DNA of 64,000 nucleotides from Aestuariimicrobium kwangyangense DSM 21549. GTDB lineage: Bacteria > Actinomycetota > Actinomycetes > Propionibacteriales > Propionibacteriaceae. Every line of letters begins with the position of its first letter. Position 1 is the first letter of the stretch. The translations under genes and the position numbers were made by a program. Under the pieces are notes generated by a model. That model was not told the origin of the DNA. It saw nothing but the letters and a program-made list of their open reading frames with translations, and ran no database searches. This document shows, piece after piece, positions 20,817-30,903 of the stretch. The stretch spans positions 1,302,001 to 1,366,000 of the forward strand of contig NZ_ATXE01000001.1 in assembly GCF_000421525.1 (NCBI RefSeq), written 5' to 3'.

Positions 20817-21574
20817 CTCATGACCTTTCGGGCGAGCAGGACGGCGGCCACCGCCCAGACGAGGGCGACGACCAGGGGTACCCACCAGCCTCCGCTGGCG
20901 GGGGCATCGGCCAGTCCCTGCCGCAGTCCCTCACCGAGGGCAGCCGTGGGCAGACAGCGCACCGCCGGTTCCAGGAAGCCATAGCTCCCCGCAGGCACCA
21001 CCAGGGCCCCGCCCGCGGCGAGCGCCAGATAGACGAGATTGGCCAGGGCGAGGGTGATCTCTGCCCGGAGCAGGCTGGCCATCACCAGGGCAGCCGCGAC
21101 GAAGGAGGCCTGCGCCGCCAGCATCGTCGGCACGGCCAGCAGCAGGCCCAGCGCGTCGAGCCGGGGTCTCCACCCCAGCGCCAGCGACAGGGATACCAGC
21201 AGGACGACCTGGGCGAGTGAGACCACCACGCTGGCGGACGCCTTGCCGATCACCATCCCGGTACGACCCAACGGCGTGGAGGCGAGCCGCTCCAGCACCC
21301 CGTAGCGGCGGTCGAACCCGGTCCCGATGGCCACGGAGGTGAATCCCGTCGAGAAGAGGGCCAGTCCGAGGACCGAGGGCACCAGCAGGGTGAAGTCGAC
21401 GCCGAGCCTGCTCGGGAACCAGCGGCCCACGAGCAGGACAGCGGCGGGGATGACCAGCGCCAACAACAGCTGCTCGCCGTTGCGGACCAGCATCAGTGTC
21501 TCCAAGGTGGCGTGGCGCACGATCCGCTGCCGGGTCGGCGCGGCCCCGGGGGCGGGCGCGAAGTCGAGGCTCAT
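20804..21574 (-). CDS. ABC-2 type transporter permease
   Basis: A 256-residue membrane protein with six predicted helices in the ABC-2/DrrB-like arrangement, including RYGVLERLASTPLGRTGMVIGK, the cytosolic loop typical of drug and heme-type exporters of this class. It starts at ATG 21574, overlapping the stop of the ATPase gene (TGATG), and overlaps ctaA at its other end. The two-gene exporter plus ctaA therefore forms a coupled unit. Its location between heme A synthesis and suf suggests a role linked to respiratory cofactor supply, but no substrate can be read from the sequence. Confidence 0.9.
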   Translation of the reverse strand: MSLDFAPAPGAAPTRQRIVRHATLETLMLVRNGEQLLLALVIPAAVLLVGRWFPSRLGVDFTLLVPSVLGLALFSTGFTSVAIGTGFDRRYGVLERLASTPLGRTGMVIGKASASVVVSLAQVVLLVSLSLALGWRPRLDALGLLLAVPTMLAAQASFVAAALVMASLLRAEITLALANLVYLALAAGGALVVPAGSYGFLEPAVRCLPTAALGEGLRQGLADAPASGGWWVPLVVALVWAVAAVLLARKVMRWTS

Positions 21575-22293
21575 CAGACTCCCTCGTCGGTGTGGCTCAG
21601 GAACAGTTCCTCCAGTGAGGTCGTGCGGGTCAGCTCCGGCACCGCCCCGGACATCACCGCCCGTCCGTGGTCGATCAGCACGACTTCGTCCGCCAACTGC
21701 TCGGCCTCCACCATGTCGTGGGTGGTGAGCAGCACCGAGACGCCGGCAGCCCGCAGGTCGCGGACGAGGGCCCAGGTGCGGCGGCGGGCGTGCGGGTCCA
21801 TACCGGCGGTGGGTTCGTCCAGGAAGACCAGCTCGGGCCGCCCCACGATCGCTCCCGCAAGGTTGACCGCCTGCTTCTGCCCCCCGGAGAGACGTCGGTA
21901 GGTGGTGCGGGCGAAGGCGTCGATGCCCAGGTGGGTGATCAGGGTGTCGGGGTCGAGTGGGGTGGCGTAGAGACCGGCCAGGAAGTGCACGAGCTCGCCG
22001 GCCCTGACTCCCGACCACGCGCCGGTGCTCTGCGGCATCACCCCGAGCCGGGCCCCGAGGTCGGGGGACCCGGGGGCCTGCCCGAGCACCCTGACCGTTC
22101 CCGACCGTGGGCCCACGAGCCCCGTGCAGGTGCGCAGCAGGGTGGTCTTGCCGGCGCCATTGGGACCGAGCAGCGCCGTCACGTGCCCCCGCAACGCCCG
22201 AAGGCTCAGCGAGTCGAGGGCGGTCACGGCTCCGAAGGTCACCACCAGATCGGCGATGTCGAGCACGGGCTCGGAGGGGGTGGGCGTGGGCAC
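21574..22293 (-). CDS. ABC transporter ATP-binding protein
   Basis: A 239-residue ATPase of the ABC-2 exporter class. Walker A LLGPNGAGKTTLLR, Q-loop MPQSTGAW, signature LSGGQKQAVNLAGA, Walker B ELVFLDEPTAGMD and H-loop TTHDMVEAEQLAD are all intact. GTG start at 22293, six bases after a TACGAT hexamer, so it may be leaderless. It is followed with overlap by the permease. It is divergent from sufR, and the 109-bp intergenic region holds both promoters and a palindrome. Confidence 0.93.
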   Translation of the reverse strand: MPTPTPSEPVLDIADLVVTFGAVTALDSLSLRALRGHVTALLGPNGAGKTTLLRTCTGLVGPRSGTVRVLGQAPGSPDLGARLGVMPQSTGAWSGVRAGELVHFLAGLYATPLDPDTLITHLGIDAFARTTYRRLSGGQKQAVNLAGAIVGRPELVFLDEPTAGMDPHARRRTWALVRDLRAAGVSVLLTTHDMVEAEQLADEVVLIDHGRAVMSGAVPELTRTTSLEELFLSHTDEGV

Positions 22294-22299
22294 CCGCCC

Positions 22300-22305
22300 A
22301 TCGTA
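22300..22305 (-). promoter_or_regulatory. -10 element for leaderless ABC ATPase mRNA
   Basis: TACGAT on the minus strand, six bases before the GTG at 22293. Confidence 0.45.
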
Positions 22306-22349
22306 GGGGCGAGCCGAAGAGGTCCGACCGCGGGGTTCGGCTGCGAGCG

Positions 22350-22369
22350 AAGCAAGGGCAGCCTTACTT
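22350..22369. promoter_or_regulatory. Imperfect palindrome (iron-box-like operator) upstream of sufR
   Basis: AAGCAAGG-GCAG-CCTTACTT: two 8-base arms matching at seven of eight positions. It resembles DtxR/IdeR-type iron boxes (core AAGGCTGCCCTT on the minus strand) and overlaps the -35 of the sufR promoter, so it is a good candidate operator for an iron regulator or for SufR itself. Confidence 0.5.
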
Positions 22370-22396
22370 GTGTGGGCGCGGGAATAAGGAAAGTAT
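22368..22396 (+). promoter_or_regulatory. sufR promoter
   Basis: TTGTGT (22368-22373), 17-base spacer, AAGTAT (22391-22396), then six bases to the GTG at 22403. This would make sufR leaderless. Confidence 0.5.
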
Positions 22397-22402
22397 GGTG
22401 TC

Positions 22403-23113
22403 GTGAAAAAGGTGGCGGAGAACGCAGTGCAGGAGGGTCATGACGATGATGCCTCCACGCGTCAGCGCGTCGCCCAGTCGATCCTGGAGCAGGGACCGTC
22501 GACCGCTGCCGAGCTCGCCGAACGCCTGGGGCTCACGCCTGCGGCGATCCGTCGACACCTGACCGCACTGGTCGAACGCAACCAGGTCAGTTCACGAGAG
22601 AAGAAGATCTACGGACAGCGTGGCCGCGGTCGCCCCTCGAAGGTCTTCCTGTTGACCGACGAGGGACGCGCCACCTTCTACCAGGCCTACGACGACCTGG
22701 CCATCCAAGCGCTGAAGGCGTTGGCGTCCGTGGGCGGCTCTGCCGCGGTGACGAGGGTGGCCGAGGAACGTTTCGGTCAGGTGGAGCGGCGCTACCTCGC
22801 CCTCCGCGAGGCCGACCCCGATCGTTCCCCGGTCGACCTGTTGGCCGAGGCGCTCACCGCCGATGGGTACGTGGCCTCACTGAAGCCTGCCCGTTTCGGT
22901 GAGCAGCTGTGCCAGCACCACTGCCCGGTGGCACACGTCGCGACCGAGTTCCCGGAGCTGTGTGAGGCCGAGACCCAACTGTTCAGCCGGCTGCTGGGTT
23001 CGCACGTGCAACGGCTGGCGACCATCGCCCACGGCGACGGGGTGTGCACGACGCACATTCCGCTGGCCTCGATGGTGCAGCGGTTCAGACCGCCCCTTCC
23101 CAGCCACACCTGA
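22403..23113 (+). CDS. sufR: Fe-S-sensing transcriptional regulator SufR
   Basis: SufR is a winged-helix repressor of the suf operon that senses Fe-S cluster status. The 236-residue protein has an ArsR/DeoR-like HTH at about 20-65 ([19 protein letters not shown]) and a wing with [10 protein letters not shown]. Four cysteines at 170, 174, 187 and 215 ([12 protein letters not shown] ... LCEAE ... GVCTTH) are arranged for cluster binding. It is the first gene of the suf cluster, 65 bp before sufB, so autoregulation through the palindrome upstream is likely. Confidence 0.93.
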   Translation: MKKVAENAVQEGHDDDASTRQRVAQSILEQGPSTAAELAERLGLTPAAIRRHLTALVERNQVSSREKKIYGQRGRGRPSKVFLLTDEGRATFYQAYDDLAIQALKALASVGGSAAVTRVAEERFGQVERRYLALREADPDRSPVDLLAEALTADGYVASLKPARFGEQLCQHHCPVAHVATEFPELCEAETQLFSRLLGSHVQRLATIAHGDGVCTTHIPLASMVQRFRPPLPSHT

Positions 23114-23178
23114 CCCAGCCCGATCCACACCATCCCCGAACCACCCAGCCACGACACTCGACACGTTTGGAGCAGATC

Positions 23179-24630
23179 ATGACCCAGGTCGACAACCCCC
23201 GCCCGGCAGCACCGGGACTTGGGGCCACCCAGGACGAACACATCGAGGCCCTGTCGAAGTACCAGTGGGGGTGGCATGACGCCGACTCCGCCGGTGCCAT
23301 CGCCCAGCGCGGCCTCAGTGAGGCCGTCGTCGCCAACATCTCGGCACTGAAGGACGAGCCGCAGTGGATGCTCGACCTGCGCATGAAGGGCCTGAAGCTC
23401 TTCCGCCGCAAGCCGATGCCCAGCTGGGGTGCCGACCTGTCGGACATCGACTTCGAGAACATCAAGTACTTCGTGCGCTCCACCGAGAAGCAGGCCCAGA
23501 CCTGGGAGGACCTGCCCGAGGAGATCAAGAACACCTATGACCGGCTCGGCATCCCCGAGGCCGAGAAGGCGCGTCTCGTCTCGGGTGTCGCAGCCCAGTA
23601 CGAGTCCGAGGTGGTCTACCACAAGATCAACGAGGAGCTCGAGAAGCAGGGTGTCATCTTCCTCGACACCGACACCGCTCTCAGGGAGCACCCGGAGATC
23701 TTCCAGGAGTACTTCGGCACCGTCATCCCGGTGGGCGACAACAAGTTCGCCTCGCTGAACACGGCCGTCTGGTCGGGTGGCTCGTTCATCTACGTGCCGA
23801 AGGGTGTGCACGTCTCGATCCCGCTGCAGGCCTACTTCCGCATCAACACCGAGAACATGGGCCAGTTCGAACGCACCCTGATCATCGCCGACGAGGGCTC
23901 CTACGTGCACTACGTCGAGGGCTGCACGGCGCCGATCTACTCGTCGGACTCGCTGCACTCGGCCGTGGTCGAGATCGTGGTCAAGAAGAACGCCCGTGTT
24001 CGCTACACGACCATCCAGAACTGGTCGAACAACGTCTACAACCTCGTGACCAAGCGCGCCACCTGCGACGAGGGCGCCACCATGGAGTGGATCGACGGCA
24101 ACATCGGGTCCAAGGTCACCATGAAGTACCCGGCCGTCTACATGATGGGTGAGCACGCCCGCGGCGAGACCCTGTCGATCGCCTTCGCGGGTGAGGGGCA
24201 GCACCAGGACGCCGGCTCCAAGATGGTGCACTGCGCACCGCACACCTCGAGCTCGATCATCTCGAAGTCGGTGGCCCGCGGTGGCGGTCGTTCGTCCTAC
24301 CGCGGCCTGGTCGAGGTGCAGGAGGGCGCCCACCACTCCGCCAGCTCGGTGAAGTGTGACGCGCTGCTGGTCGACACCATCTCGCGTTCGGACACCTACC
24401 CCTACGTGGACGTGCGTGAGGACGACGTCTCGATGGCACACGAGGCCACCGTGTCGAAGGTCTCCGACGACCAGCTGTTCTACCTGATGTCTCGTGGCAT
24501 GGAGGAGGACGAGGCCATGGCGATGATCGTGCGCGGCTTCGTCGAGCCGATCGCCCGTGAGTTGCCGATGGAGTACGCGCTGGAACTCAACCGCCTGATC
24601 GAGCTGCAGATGGAGGGTGCGGTCGGCTGA
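23179..24630 (+). CDS. sufB: Fe-S cluster assembly protein SufB
   Basis: SufB is the scaffold of the SufBCD complex on which Fe-S clusters are built. The 483-residue protein matches the usual length and ends with the SufB/D beta-helix core: [57 protein letters not shown] and [24 protein letters not shown] 23179 follows GGAG; a longer frame runs back into sufR but has no ribosome-binding site. It is followed by sufD after 44 bases. Confidence 0.97.
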   Translation: MTQVDNPRPAAPGLGATQDEHIEALSKYQWGWHDADSAGAIAQRGLSEAVVANISALKDEPQWMLDLRMKGLKLFRRKPMPSWGADLSDIDFENIKYFVRSTEKQAQTWEDLPEEIKNTYDRLGIPEAEKARLVSGVAAQYESEVVYHKINEELEKQGVIFLDTDTALREHPEIFQEYFGTVIPVGDNKFASLNTAVWSGGSFIYVPKGVHVSIPLQAYFRINTENMGQFERTLIIADEGSYVHYVEGCTAPIYSSDSLHSAVVEIVVKKNARVRYTTIQNWSNNVYNLVTKRATCDEGATMEWIDGNIGSKVTMKYPAVYMMGEHARGETLSIAFAGEGQHQDAGSKMVHCAPHTSSSIISKSVARGGGRSSYRGLVEVQEGAHHSASSVKCDALLVDTISRSDTYPYVDVREDDVSMAHEATVSKVSDDQLFYLMSRGMEEDEAMAMIVRGFVEPIARELPMEYALELNRLIELQMEGAVG

Positions 24631-24674
24631 CCAGCACTCCCGGCATCCCATCGACCCCCCTGAAGGAGACACCC

Positions 24675-25820
24675 TTGTCCGTCGACACCCTGTCGGCCGC
24701 GATCGAGACCGTCGAATCGCACCTGCACCCCACACCCTCCTGGAACGTGGACGACCACCCCATGCCCACCGGCCGCGAGGAGATCTGGCGGTTCAGCCCC
24801 GTCAAGCGCTTCCGCGCGCTGCTGTCACCGTCCGACGACCTCGGCACCCTGGACTGGTCCGGACAGTTCAGTGCGCCGGTCACGGTCACCTCGTTGACCG
24901 CGGACGAGGCCCGAGCCCTGGCCGTGGAGGCGCCCGTCGACAGGGTGTCGTCCCTGGCCGCCGAGCAGACGGTGCACCGCACCCACATCTCGATCCCGGC
25001 CAACGCCGAGCTCAGCGAACCCGTCGTGTTCACCGCCACCGGTGTCGACGGCCGGGCCAGCGACCACTACGTGCTCTCGGTGGGCAACTTCGCCCGTGCC
25101 ACGGTGGTGGTGAAGTTCGAGGGTCGCGCGACCTACTCCGAGAAGCTCGACGTCATCGTGGGTGACGGCGCCAGCCTGAACCTGATCACGGTGCAGGACT
25201 GGGCCGACGGTTCGGTGCACGGGGGCCAGCGCTCCATCAGGGTGGGTCGCGACGCGCAGGTCAAGGCCATCACGGTCTCGATCGGTGGCGACATCCGACT
25301 GCAGGAGAACGCCCGTTTCGCCGGCCCGGGAGGGTCGCTGCAGCAGTTCGGTCTCTACCTGGTCGATGCCGGCCAGCACATCGAGCACCGTCTGTTCGTC
25401 GACCACAATGAGCCCCACACGAGCTCGAACGTCGACTACCGCGGAGCCCTGCAGGGCAGGGGTGCGCACTCGGTGTGGATCGGCGACGTGCTGATCCGCA
25501 AGGTCGCCGAGGGGATCGAGACCTATGAGTCGAACAAGAACCTGGTGCTGACCGACGGTTGCCAGGCCGACTCGGTGCCGAACCTCGAGATCGAGACCGG
25601 CGAGATCGCCGGTGCCGGCCACTCCTCGACCACCGGACGCTTCGACGACGAGCAGTTGTTCTACCTGCGCAGCCGGGGCATCTCCGAGGCCGAGGCCCGA
25701 CGGTTGGTCGTCCACGGCTTCTTCAATGACATCATCCGTCGCATCGGCGTTCCCGACATCGAGGACCACCTGCGCGAGATCGTCGAGAACGAACTGGCCA
25801 TCGTGGGGGACGGACGGTGA
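24675..25820 (+). CDS. sufD: Fe-S cluster assembly protein SufD
   Basis: SufD pairs with SufB in the SufBC2D scaffold complex and helps iron acquisition. The 381-residue protein has a variable N-terminal helical region, the central beta-helix (YVLSVGNFARATVVVKFEG, DHNEPHTSSNVDYRGALQG) and the C-terminal helical core with YLRSRGISEAEARRLVVHGFFND. The start is TTG, with AAGGAG about six bases upstream. The Rieske ferredoxin gene overlaps its stop by four bases. Confidence 0.96.
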   Translation: MSVDTLSAAIETVESHLHPTPSWNVDDHPMPTGREEIWRFSPVKRFRALLSPSDDLGTLDWSGQFSAPVTVTSLTADEARALAVEAPVDRVSSLAAEQTVHRTHISIPANAELSEPVVFTATGVDGRASDHYVLSVGNFARATVVVKFEGRATYSEKLDVIVGDGASLNLITVQDWADGSVHGGQRSIRVGRDAQVKAITVSIGGDIRLQENARFAGPGGSLQQFGLYLVDAGQHIEHRLFVDHNEPHTSSNVDYRGALQGRGAHSVWIGDVLIRKVAEGIETYESNKNLVLTDGCQADSVPNLEIETGEIAGAGHSSTTGRFDDEQLFYLRSRGISEAEARRLVVHGFFNDIIRRIGVPDIEDHLREIVENELAIVGDGR

Positions 25821-26176
25821 GCGGCACCCCCGACTGGCAGAAGGTCGCCACCCTCGACGAGTTCGAGGACGACCGGCCGATCGGCTGCGCCGCGACGCTG
25901 CCCTCGGGCGAGGACCTCGAGGTGGCCATCGTGCGCCACCAGGGCGAGTGGTTCGCCATCCGGGACGAGTGCTCCCACGCCAAGGTGCCGTTGTCGGACG
26001 GTGACGTCGTCGACTGCACGATCGAGTGCTATCTGCACGGATCGGTGTTCAGCCTGCGCACCGGTGAGCCGCTCAACCTGCCGGCCACCCAACCGGTGCC
26101 GGTCTTCCCGGTCCGGATCGACGGGAACGACATCCTCGTCGACATCGCCAACCCCAGCTTTGATGCCGACTGGTGA
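25817..26176 (+). CDS. Rieske [2Fe-2S] ferredoxin (non-heme oxygenase ferredoxin-type)
   Basis: A 119-residue soluble Rieske protein. The cluster ligands are Cys52-Ser-His54 and Cys71-x2-His74, matching the C-x-H ... C-x2-H motif, so a [2Fe-2S] cluster is expected. In actinobacterial suf operons such a ferredoxin often sits between sufD and sufC and is thought to supply electrons or a cluster to assembly. The GTG start overlaps the sufD stop (GTGA), so it is coupled to it. No partner oxygenase is nearby. Confidence 0.92.
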   Translation: MSGTPDWQKVATLDEFEDDRPIGCAATLPSGEDLEVAIVRHQGEWFAIRDECSHAKVPLSDGDVVDCTIECYLHGSVFSLRTGEPLNLPATQPVPVFPVRIDGNDILVDIANPSFDADW

Positions 26177-26221
26177 CCCAGCCGGTCACCCACCAGTCAT
26201 CCACCCAGAGAAGAGATCACC

Positions 26222-26989
<768 letters not shown>

Positions 26990-27021
26990 GAGCCGATCCA
27001 TCCCCGAGAGGAGGGGCACTC

Positions 27022-28320
27022 ATGACCTACGACGTCGAGGCGATCCGTCGCGACTTCCCGATCTTCGAGCGGACGGTGGGGGAGTACCCCCTCGTCTACC
27101 TCGATTCGGCCAACACCTCGCAGAAGCCCCGTCAGGTGGTCGAGCGCATGTCGGCGCACTACCTGCAGCACAACGCCAACGTGGCGCGAGCGATGCACCT
27201 GCTGGGCGCGGAGTCCACCGAGGCCTACGAGTTCGCCCGGGCCACCGTGGCGCGCTTCGTCGGTGCCCGCTCGACCCGCGAGGTGGTGTTCACCAAGAAC
27301 GCCTCCGAGGCGCTCAACCTGGCCGCCCACACCCTCGCCTCGCGGCTCGAGCCCGGTGACGAGGTCGTGGTCTCGGTGATGGAGCACCACTCCAACATCG
27401 TGCCGTGGCAGATCGCCTGCCAGCGCACCGGTGCGACCTTGCGGTGGTTCGACGTCACCGAGGACGGCCACTTGGACCTGGAGAAGGCCGAGCGTGAGGG
27501 GCTCGTGAACGAGCGGACGAAGGTGGTCTCGCTGACCTGGGTCTCGAACGTGCTCGGTACGGTCAACCCCATCGCCGAGATCGCCGCCCAGGCCCACGCG
27601 GTCGGGGCCCTGATGGTGGTCGACGGTGCCCAGGGGGTGCCGCAGCGGGTCACCCGTGTCTCCGACCTGGGTGCCGACCTGCTCGTGTTCACGGGTCACA
27701 AGCTGTGCGGACCCACCGGGATCGGCGTGCTGTGGGGTCGGCTCGACCTGCTCGAGGAACTGCCGCCCTTCATGGGCGGCGGGGAGATGATCGAGATCGT
27801 CCATATGGAGGGCTCCACCTATGCGCCGCCTCCCGCGCGCTTCGAGGCCGGCACGCCCCCGATCGCACAGGCCATCGGGTTGGCCGCGGCCATGGACTAC
27901 GTCAGTGCCGTGGGCATGGACGCCGTCGCTGCGCACGAGCGCGAACTGACCGCACACATGCTCGCGCAACTCGATCGCGTCACCGGCATCCGCATCCTCG
28001 GCCCCCGCGATGCCGATCGTGGGGGAGCCGTCGCCTTCACCCTCGACGGGGTGCACCCCCACGACGTGATGCAGATGCTCGATTCGCGAGGGGTCGCCGT
28101 GCGAGGGGGACACCACTGCGCTCGTCCCCTGCACGAACGCTTCGGGGTGCAGAGTTCCACCCGCGCCTCGAGCTACCTCTACACCACCACCGCCGAGGTG
28201 GACGCCCTGGCCGAGGCCCTGGACTACACCCGCGACTTCTTCGCCGGGAAGTTCTCGTCGGGTGGGTCACGGGCCCGCCGTGAACGTCGCCGCCAGTTGG
28301 CGGGGGAGGACATCCGATGA
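27022..28320 (+). CDS. sufS: Cysteine desulfurase SufS
   Basis: A PLP enzyme that takes sulfur from cysteine as a persulfide for cluster assembly. The 432-residue group II desulfurase has the PLP Lys227 in FTGHKLCGPTGIGVLWG and the catalytic Cys366 in RGGHHCARPLHE. VMEHHSNIVPWQ and NVLGTVNP are other family motifs. The stop overlaps the sufU start (ATGA), so the desulfurase and its sulfur acceptor are made together. Confidence 0.97.
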   Translation: MTYDVEAIRRDFPIFERTVGEYPLVYLDSANTSQKPRQVVERMSAHYLQHNANVARAMHLLGAESTEAYEFARATVARFVGARSTREVVFTKNASEALNLAAHTLASRLEPGDEVVVSVMEHHSNIVPWQIACQRTGATLRWFDVTEDGHLDLEKAEREGLVNERTKVVSLTWVSNVLGTVNPIAEIAAQAHAVGALMVVDGAQGVPQRVTRVSDLGADLLVFTGHKLCGPTGIGVLWGRLDLLEELPPFMGGGEMIEIVHMEGSTYAPPPARFEAGTPPIAQAIGLAAAMDYVSAVGMDAVAAHERELTAHMLAQLDRVTGIRILGPRDADRGGAVAFTLDGVHPHDVMQMLDSRGVAVRGGHHCARPLHERFGVQSSTRASSYLYTTTAEVDALAEALDYTRDFFAGKFSSGGSRARRERRRQLAGEDIR

Positions 28321-28787
28321 GCCAACCCCACCTGCACAGCATGGAATCGCTGTACCAGGAGATCATCCTCGACCACTACCGCGAGAAGCACCACAGTGGA
28401 CTGCGCGAGCCCTTCGAGGCGCAGGTGCACCACGTGAATCCCAGTTGCGGTGACGAGCTCACCCTGCGGGTGCTGCTCGACGGCGACACGGTCTCCGACA
28501 TCAGCTACGAGGGAGTGGGATGTTCGATCTCGCAGGCCTCGACCTCGGTGATGAGCGACCTGGTCATCGGCCGCTCGATCGAGGACTCCATGAAGCTCTA
28601 CGACGAGTTCCGTGAACTGATGGACTCACGCGGCCTCGCCGAACCCGACGAGGACCGCTTCGAGGACGCCATCGCCTTCGTCGGCGTGGCCCAGTTCCCT
28701 GCCCGAATCAAGTGCGCGCTGCTGGCCTGGGCAGCGATGCGCGATGCCACCAGCCAGGCCGTCGCAGCCCGCGAGGAGACCCCATGA
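28317..28787 (+). CDS. sufU: SUF system sulfur-transfer protein SufU
   Basis: SufU is a zinc-containing sulfurtransferase that accepts persulfide from SufS in Gram-positives. The 156-residue protein has the IscU-like ligands Cys44 and Asp46 (PSCGDE), Cys69 (GVGCSISQAS) and Cys133 (RIKCALLAW), and the insertion between them that distinguishes SufU from IscU. It overlaps sufS upstream and the next gene downstream. Confidence 0.96.
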   Translation: MSQPHLHSMESLYQEIILDHYREKHHSGLREPFEAQVHHVNPSCGDELTLRVLLDGDTVSDISYEGVGCSISQASTSVMSDLVIGRSIEDSMKLYDEFRELMDSRGLAEPDEDRFEDAIAFVGVAQFPARIKCALLAWAAMRDATSQAVAAREETP

Positions 28788-29173
28788 GCAACCCCACCAC
28801 CGAACCCCGTCCCTCAGACCTGGTCAGGGACGAACTGCCCGACGTCACCGCCGTGGCCTCCGCCCGTCCCACCGAGGACGACGTGCTCGAGGCGATGAAG
28901 GATGTCGTCGACCCCGAGTTGATGGTCAACGTCGTCGACCTCGGTCTGGTGTACGGGGTGCACGTCGACGAGCAGAACAACGCCACCCTCGACATGACGC
29001 TGACCAGCCCCACCTGCCCGCTGACCGACCGGATCGAGTACGACACCCAGTCGGTGCTGGACGGTCTGGTCAACTCCGTGGCGATCAACTGGGTCTGGCT
29101 GCCGCCGTGGAGCCTCGACAAGATCACCGAGGACGGCCGCGAGCAATTGCGGGCGATCGGGTACAACGTCTGA
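28784..29173 (+). CDS. sufT: SufT-like metal-sulfur cluster assembly factor (DUF59/MIP18)
   Basis: A 129-residue MIP18/DUF59 protein. Such proteins help mature Fe-S proteins, and SufT is the version found in suf operons. The core reads LEAMKDVVDPELMVNVVDLGLVYGV followed by DMTLTSPTCPLTD, which carries the conserved cysteine. ATG 28784 overlaps the sufU stop (ATGA), so it is the coupled last gene of the suf operon. A palindromic stem spans its stop codon. Confidence 0.92.
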   Translation: MSNPTTEPRPSDLVRDELPDVTAVASARPTEDDVLEAMKDVVDPELMVNVVDLGLVYGVHVDEQNNATLDMTLTSPTCPLTDRIEYDTQSVLDGLVNSVAINWVWLPPWSLDKITEDGREQLRAIGYNV

Positions 29174-29200
29174 GCCGACCGGCCATCCGGCCCCTCGGCT
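29173..29200. terminator. Hairpin at the end of the suf operon
   Basis: AGCCGA-CCGG-CCAT-CCGG-CCCC-TCGGCT lies between the convergent sufT and membrane-protein genes and begins at the last base of sufT. It is symmetrical enough to work in both directions. Confidence 0.5.
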
Positions 29201-29206
29201 GAACGG

Positions 29207-30766
29207 TCAGGGCTGCTGGACCAGTCGAACGCTGTCCGGCAGGTCGTAGTAGGCGCGGATCATCGGTGCGTAACGGTCGAGCCGGAACGCGTAGTAGTAG
29301 ATCAACTCGGGGTGCGGGTACTGCCGGGGGAAGACGACCTCGTCCACCTGACCAGCCCGCGCCCGCTCGATCTGGGCGAGCACCGGCCCGTACGCTGCGG
29401 CGTTGTCGCGCAACCCGGTCCAGGTACGCCACCACCACAGCGGCACCGCCCAGGACGACAGTCCGAGGACGAGGACCAGCGCCCCCGCTGCGAGTCGGCG
29501 TTCGACCGCTCGTGACGTCTGCACCGCCCACCCGCCCAGCACGGCGAAGGCCAGCGCCAGCAGCCACAGCGTCAGGGGCAGCAACGCCCGGGTCGCGGTG
29601 ATGCCCGCCAACAGCGGGGGCATGAACGAACCGGCTGCACCCGCCAGGGCCACCACCGGGAGCGGCCCGAGGTGATCGACCAGCGACCCCGCCATCACCA
29701 GCGCCGCGAGGGACGCCACCACCACCGACCCGAGGAACACCGTCGCCCAGCCCAGTTGTTCGGCCGTCATGGCGAACCCGTAGCTGGTGAGCGAGGGCCA
29801 CCTGGACCACTGCCGGCAGGCCAGGACCGCCGTCCCCATCCCGAGGACGTGCACCACCGCGAAGGCCGTGAGCCGCGAACGCCAGCCACGGCCAACCACG
29901 GCAGCGACGGTGAGCAGTCCGCTCACGACCAGCACGACGGCTCCCGCTGTCGCCCCGACCTGCCAACACGTGTTGGCCGCCCGCAGCAGGAGCAGTCGGG
30001 GCCCCGCCTCAGCCGGCTGGGTTCCGGTGACGGCTCCCAGACGCTTCCACATCCCCGGCGCCGTCGCCTGCACCACAGCGCTGACCGTGGCGACGATCAG
30101 CAGGGTTCGCACCCGGGGCTGGGTCGTCCGGGCCCTAGCGCGTTGCACCACCACCAGCACCACCACGCTCGCGAGCGTGGCCAACGACCCCGTCTCGTGG
30201 AGCAGGGGTGCCACCACGGCCAGCAGCGTCACCCCGAGGGTGCGTGGCCAGGACCAGCGCTCGTCCGACTCGGTGCCGAGCACCAGCGATCCGACCAGCA
30301 CCAGGCACAACACAGGTGAGACCACGTAGTCGAAGCTCGCCTGGGCCCACACCAGGGCAGCCCCGTGCAGTCCGGGATCACGCCAGCCCAGAATGGGGAC
30401 TGCGCACACCGCTGCCAACGCGAAGGCCCAGCGCACCGGCGGAGGGGTCGACGTGCTGCGGCTCCACAGCAGCAGCACCGCCGCCACGCCGACCTGCTGG
30501 GCGGTCATCGCCCACCGGACGACCTCCGGCCCTCCTCGGAGGACGATGCGGAACAGGCTCCCGGACTGACGTCCGGTGGCTTGCCAGTAGTCGCGCCACG
30601 AGTCGTTGGCCCACGCCTGGAACGTGAAGTGCCCGCCGCGTGCCCCGCCGATGGTGGCCGACATGAAGTCGTCGCCCTGCATCATCCAGAACCGGAAGAC
30701 CAGCCACCAGGCCAATCCCCCCAGCGCCAGGATGACGAGGACACCCCGGCGGGAGACGGCAGACAT
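29207..30766 (-). CDS. Polytopic membrane protein, DUF6056-like
   Basis: A 519-residue membrane protein with roughly eleven hydrophobic segments. Near the N-terminus an acidic DDFMSATIGG motif follows the first helix, and later APGMWKRLGAV resembles the APGNxxR motif of DUF6056 proteins, which are predicted GT-C-type glycosyltransferases of the cell envelope. The C-terminal soluble tail ends with HPELIYYYAFRLDRYAP. A role in transferring a lipid-linked sugar is therefore possible but unproven. ATG 30766 lies six bases after TAGCAT, suggesting a leaderless mRNA. It converges on sufT and is divergent from the ABC-F gene. Confidence 0.75.
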   Translation of the reverse strand: MSAVSRRGVLVILALGGLAWWLVFRFWMMQGDDFMSATIGGARGGHFTFQAWANDSWRDYWQATGRQSGSLFRIVLRGGPEVVRWAMTAQQVGVAAVLLLWSRSTSTPPPVRWAFALAAVCAVPILGWRDPGLHGAALVWAQASFDYVVSPVLCLVLVGSLVLGTESDERWSWPRTLGVTLLAVVAPLLHETGSLATLASVVVLVVVQRARARTTQPRVRTLLIVATVSAVVQATAPGMWKRLGAVTGTQPAEAGPRLLLLRAANTCWQVGATAGAVVLVVSGLLTVAAVVGRGWRSRLTAFAVVHVLGMGTAVLACRQWSRWPSLTSYGFAMTAEQLGWATVFLGSVVVASLAALVMAGSLVDHLGPLPVVALAGAAGSFMPPLLAGITATRALLPLTLWLLALAFAVLGGWAVQTSRAVERRLAAGALVLVLGLSSWAVPLWWWRTWTGLRDNAAAYGPVLAQIERARAGQVDEVVFPRQYPHPELIYYYAFRLDRYAPMIRAYYDLPDSVRLVQQP

Positions 30767-30772
30767 GGCGTC

Positions 30773-30778
30773 ATGCTA
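30773..30778 (-). promoter_or_regulatory. -10 element for leaderless membrane-protein mRNA
   Basis: TAGCAT on the minus strand, six bases before the ATG at 30766. Confidence 0.5.
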
Positions 30779-30868
30779 GTCACAGCGGTCGGGCGGATTC
30801 CGACGTGCTCGTGGGCCGGGGTGGACCGTTCCGGTCAGGCTTGATCCGTTCGGTGAGGGTGAATCGGT

Positions 30869-30897
30869 TTGGTCGAGGGCGGACCGGCTGGAAGAAT
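30869..30897 (+). promoter_or_regulatory. ABC-F gene promoter
   Basis: TTGGTC, 17-base spacer, AAGAAT, then six bases to the GTG at 30904. Both hexamers and the spacer fit a vegetative promoter with a leaderless start. Confidence 0.6.
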
Positions 30898-30903
30898 GGG
30901 CCG

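Noticed and set aside
22792-24735. 647-codon open frame opposite sufR and sufB
   Set aside because: Spans two well-supported genes and has shadow-type composition.
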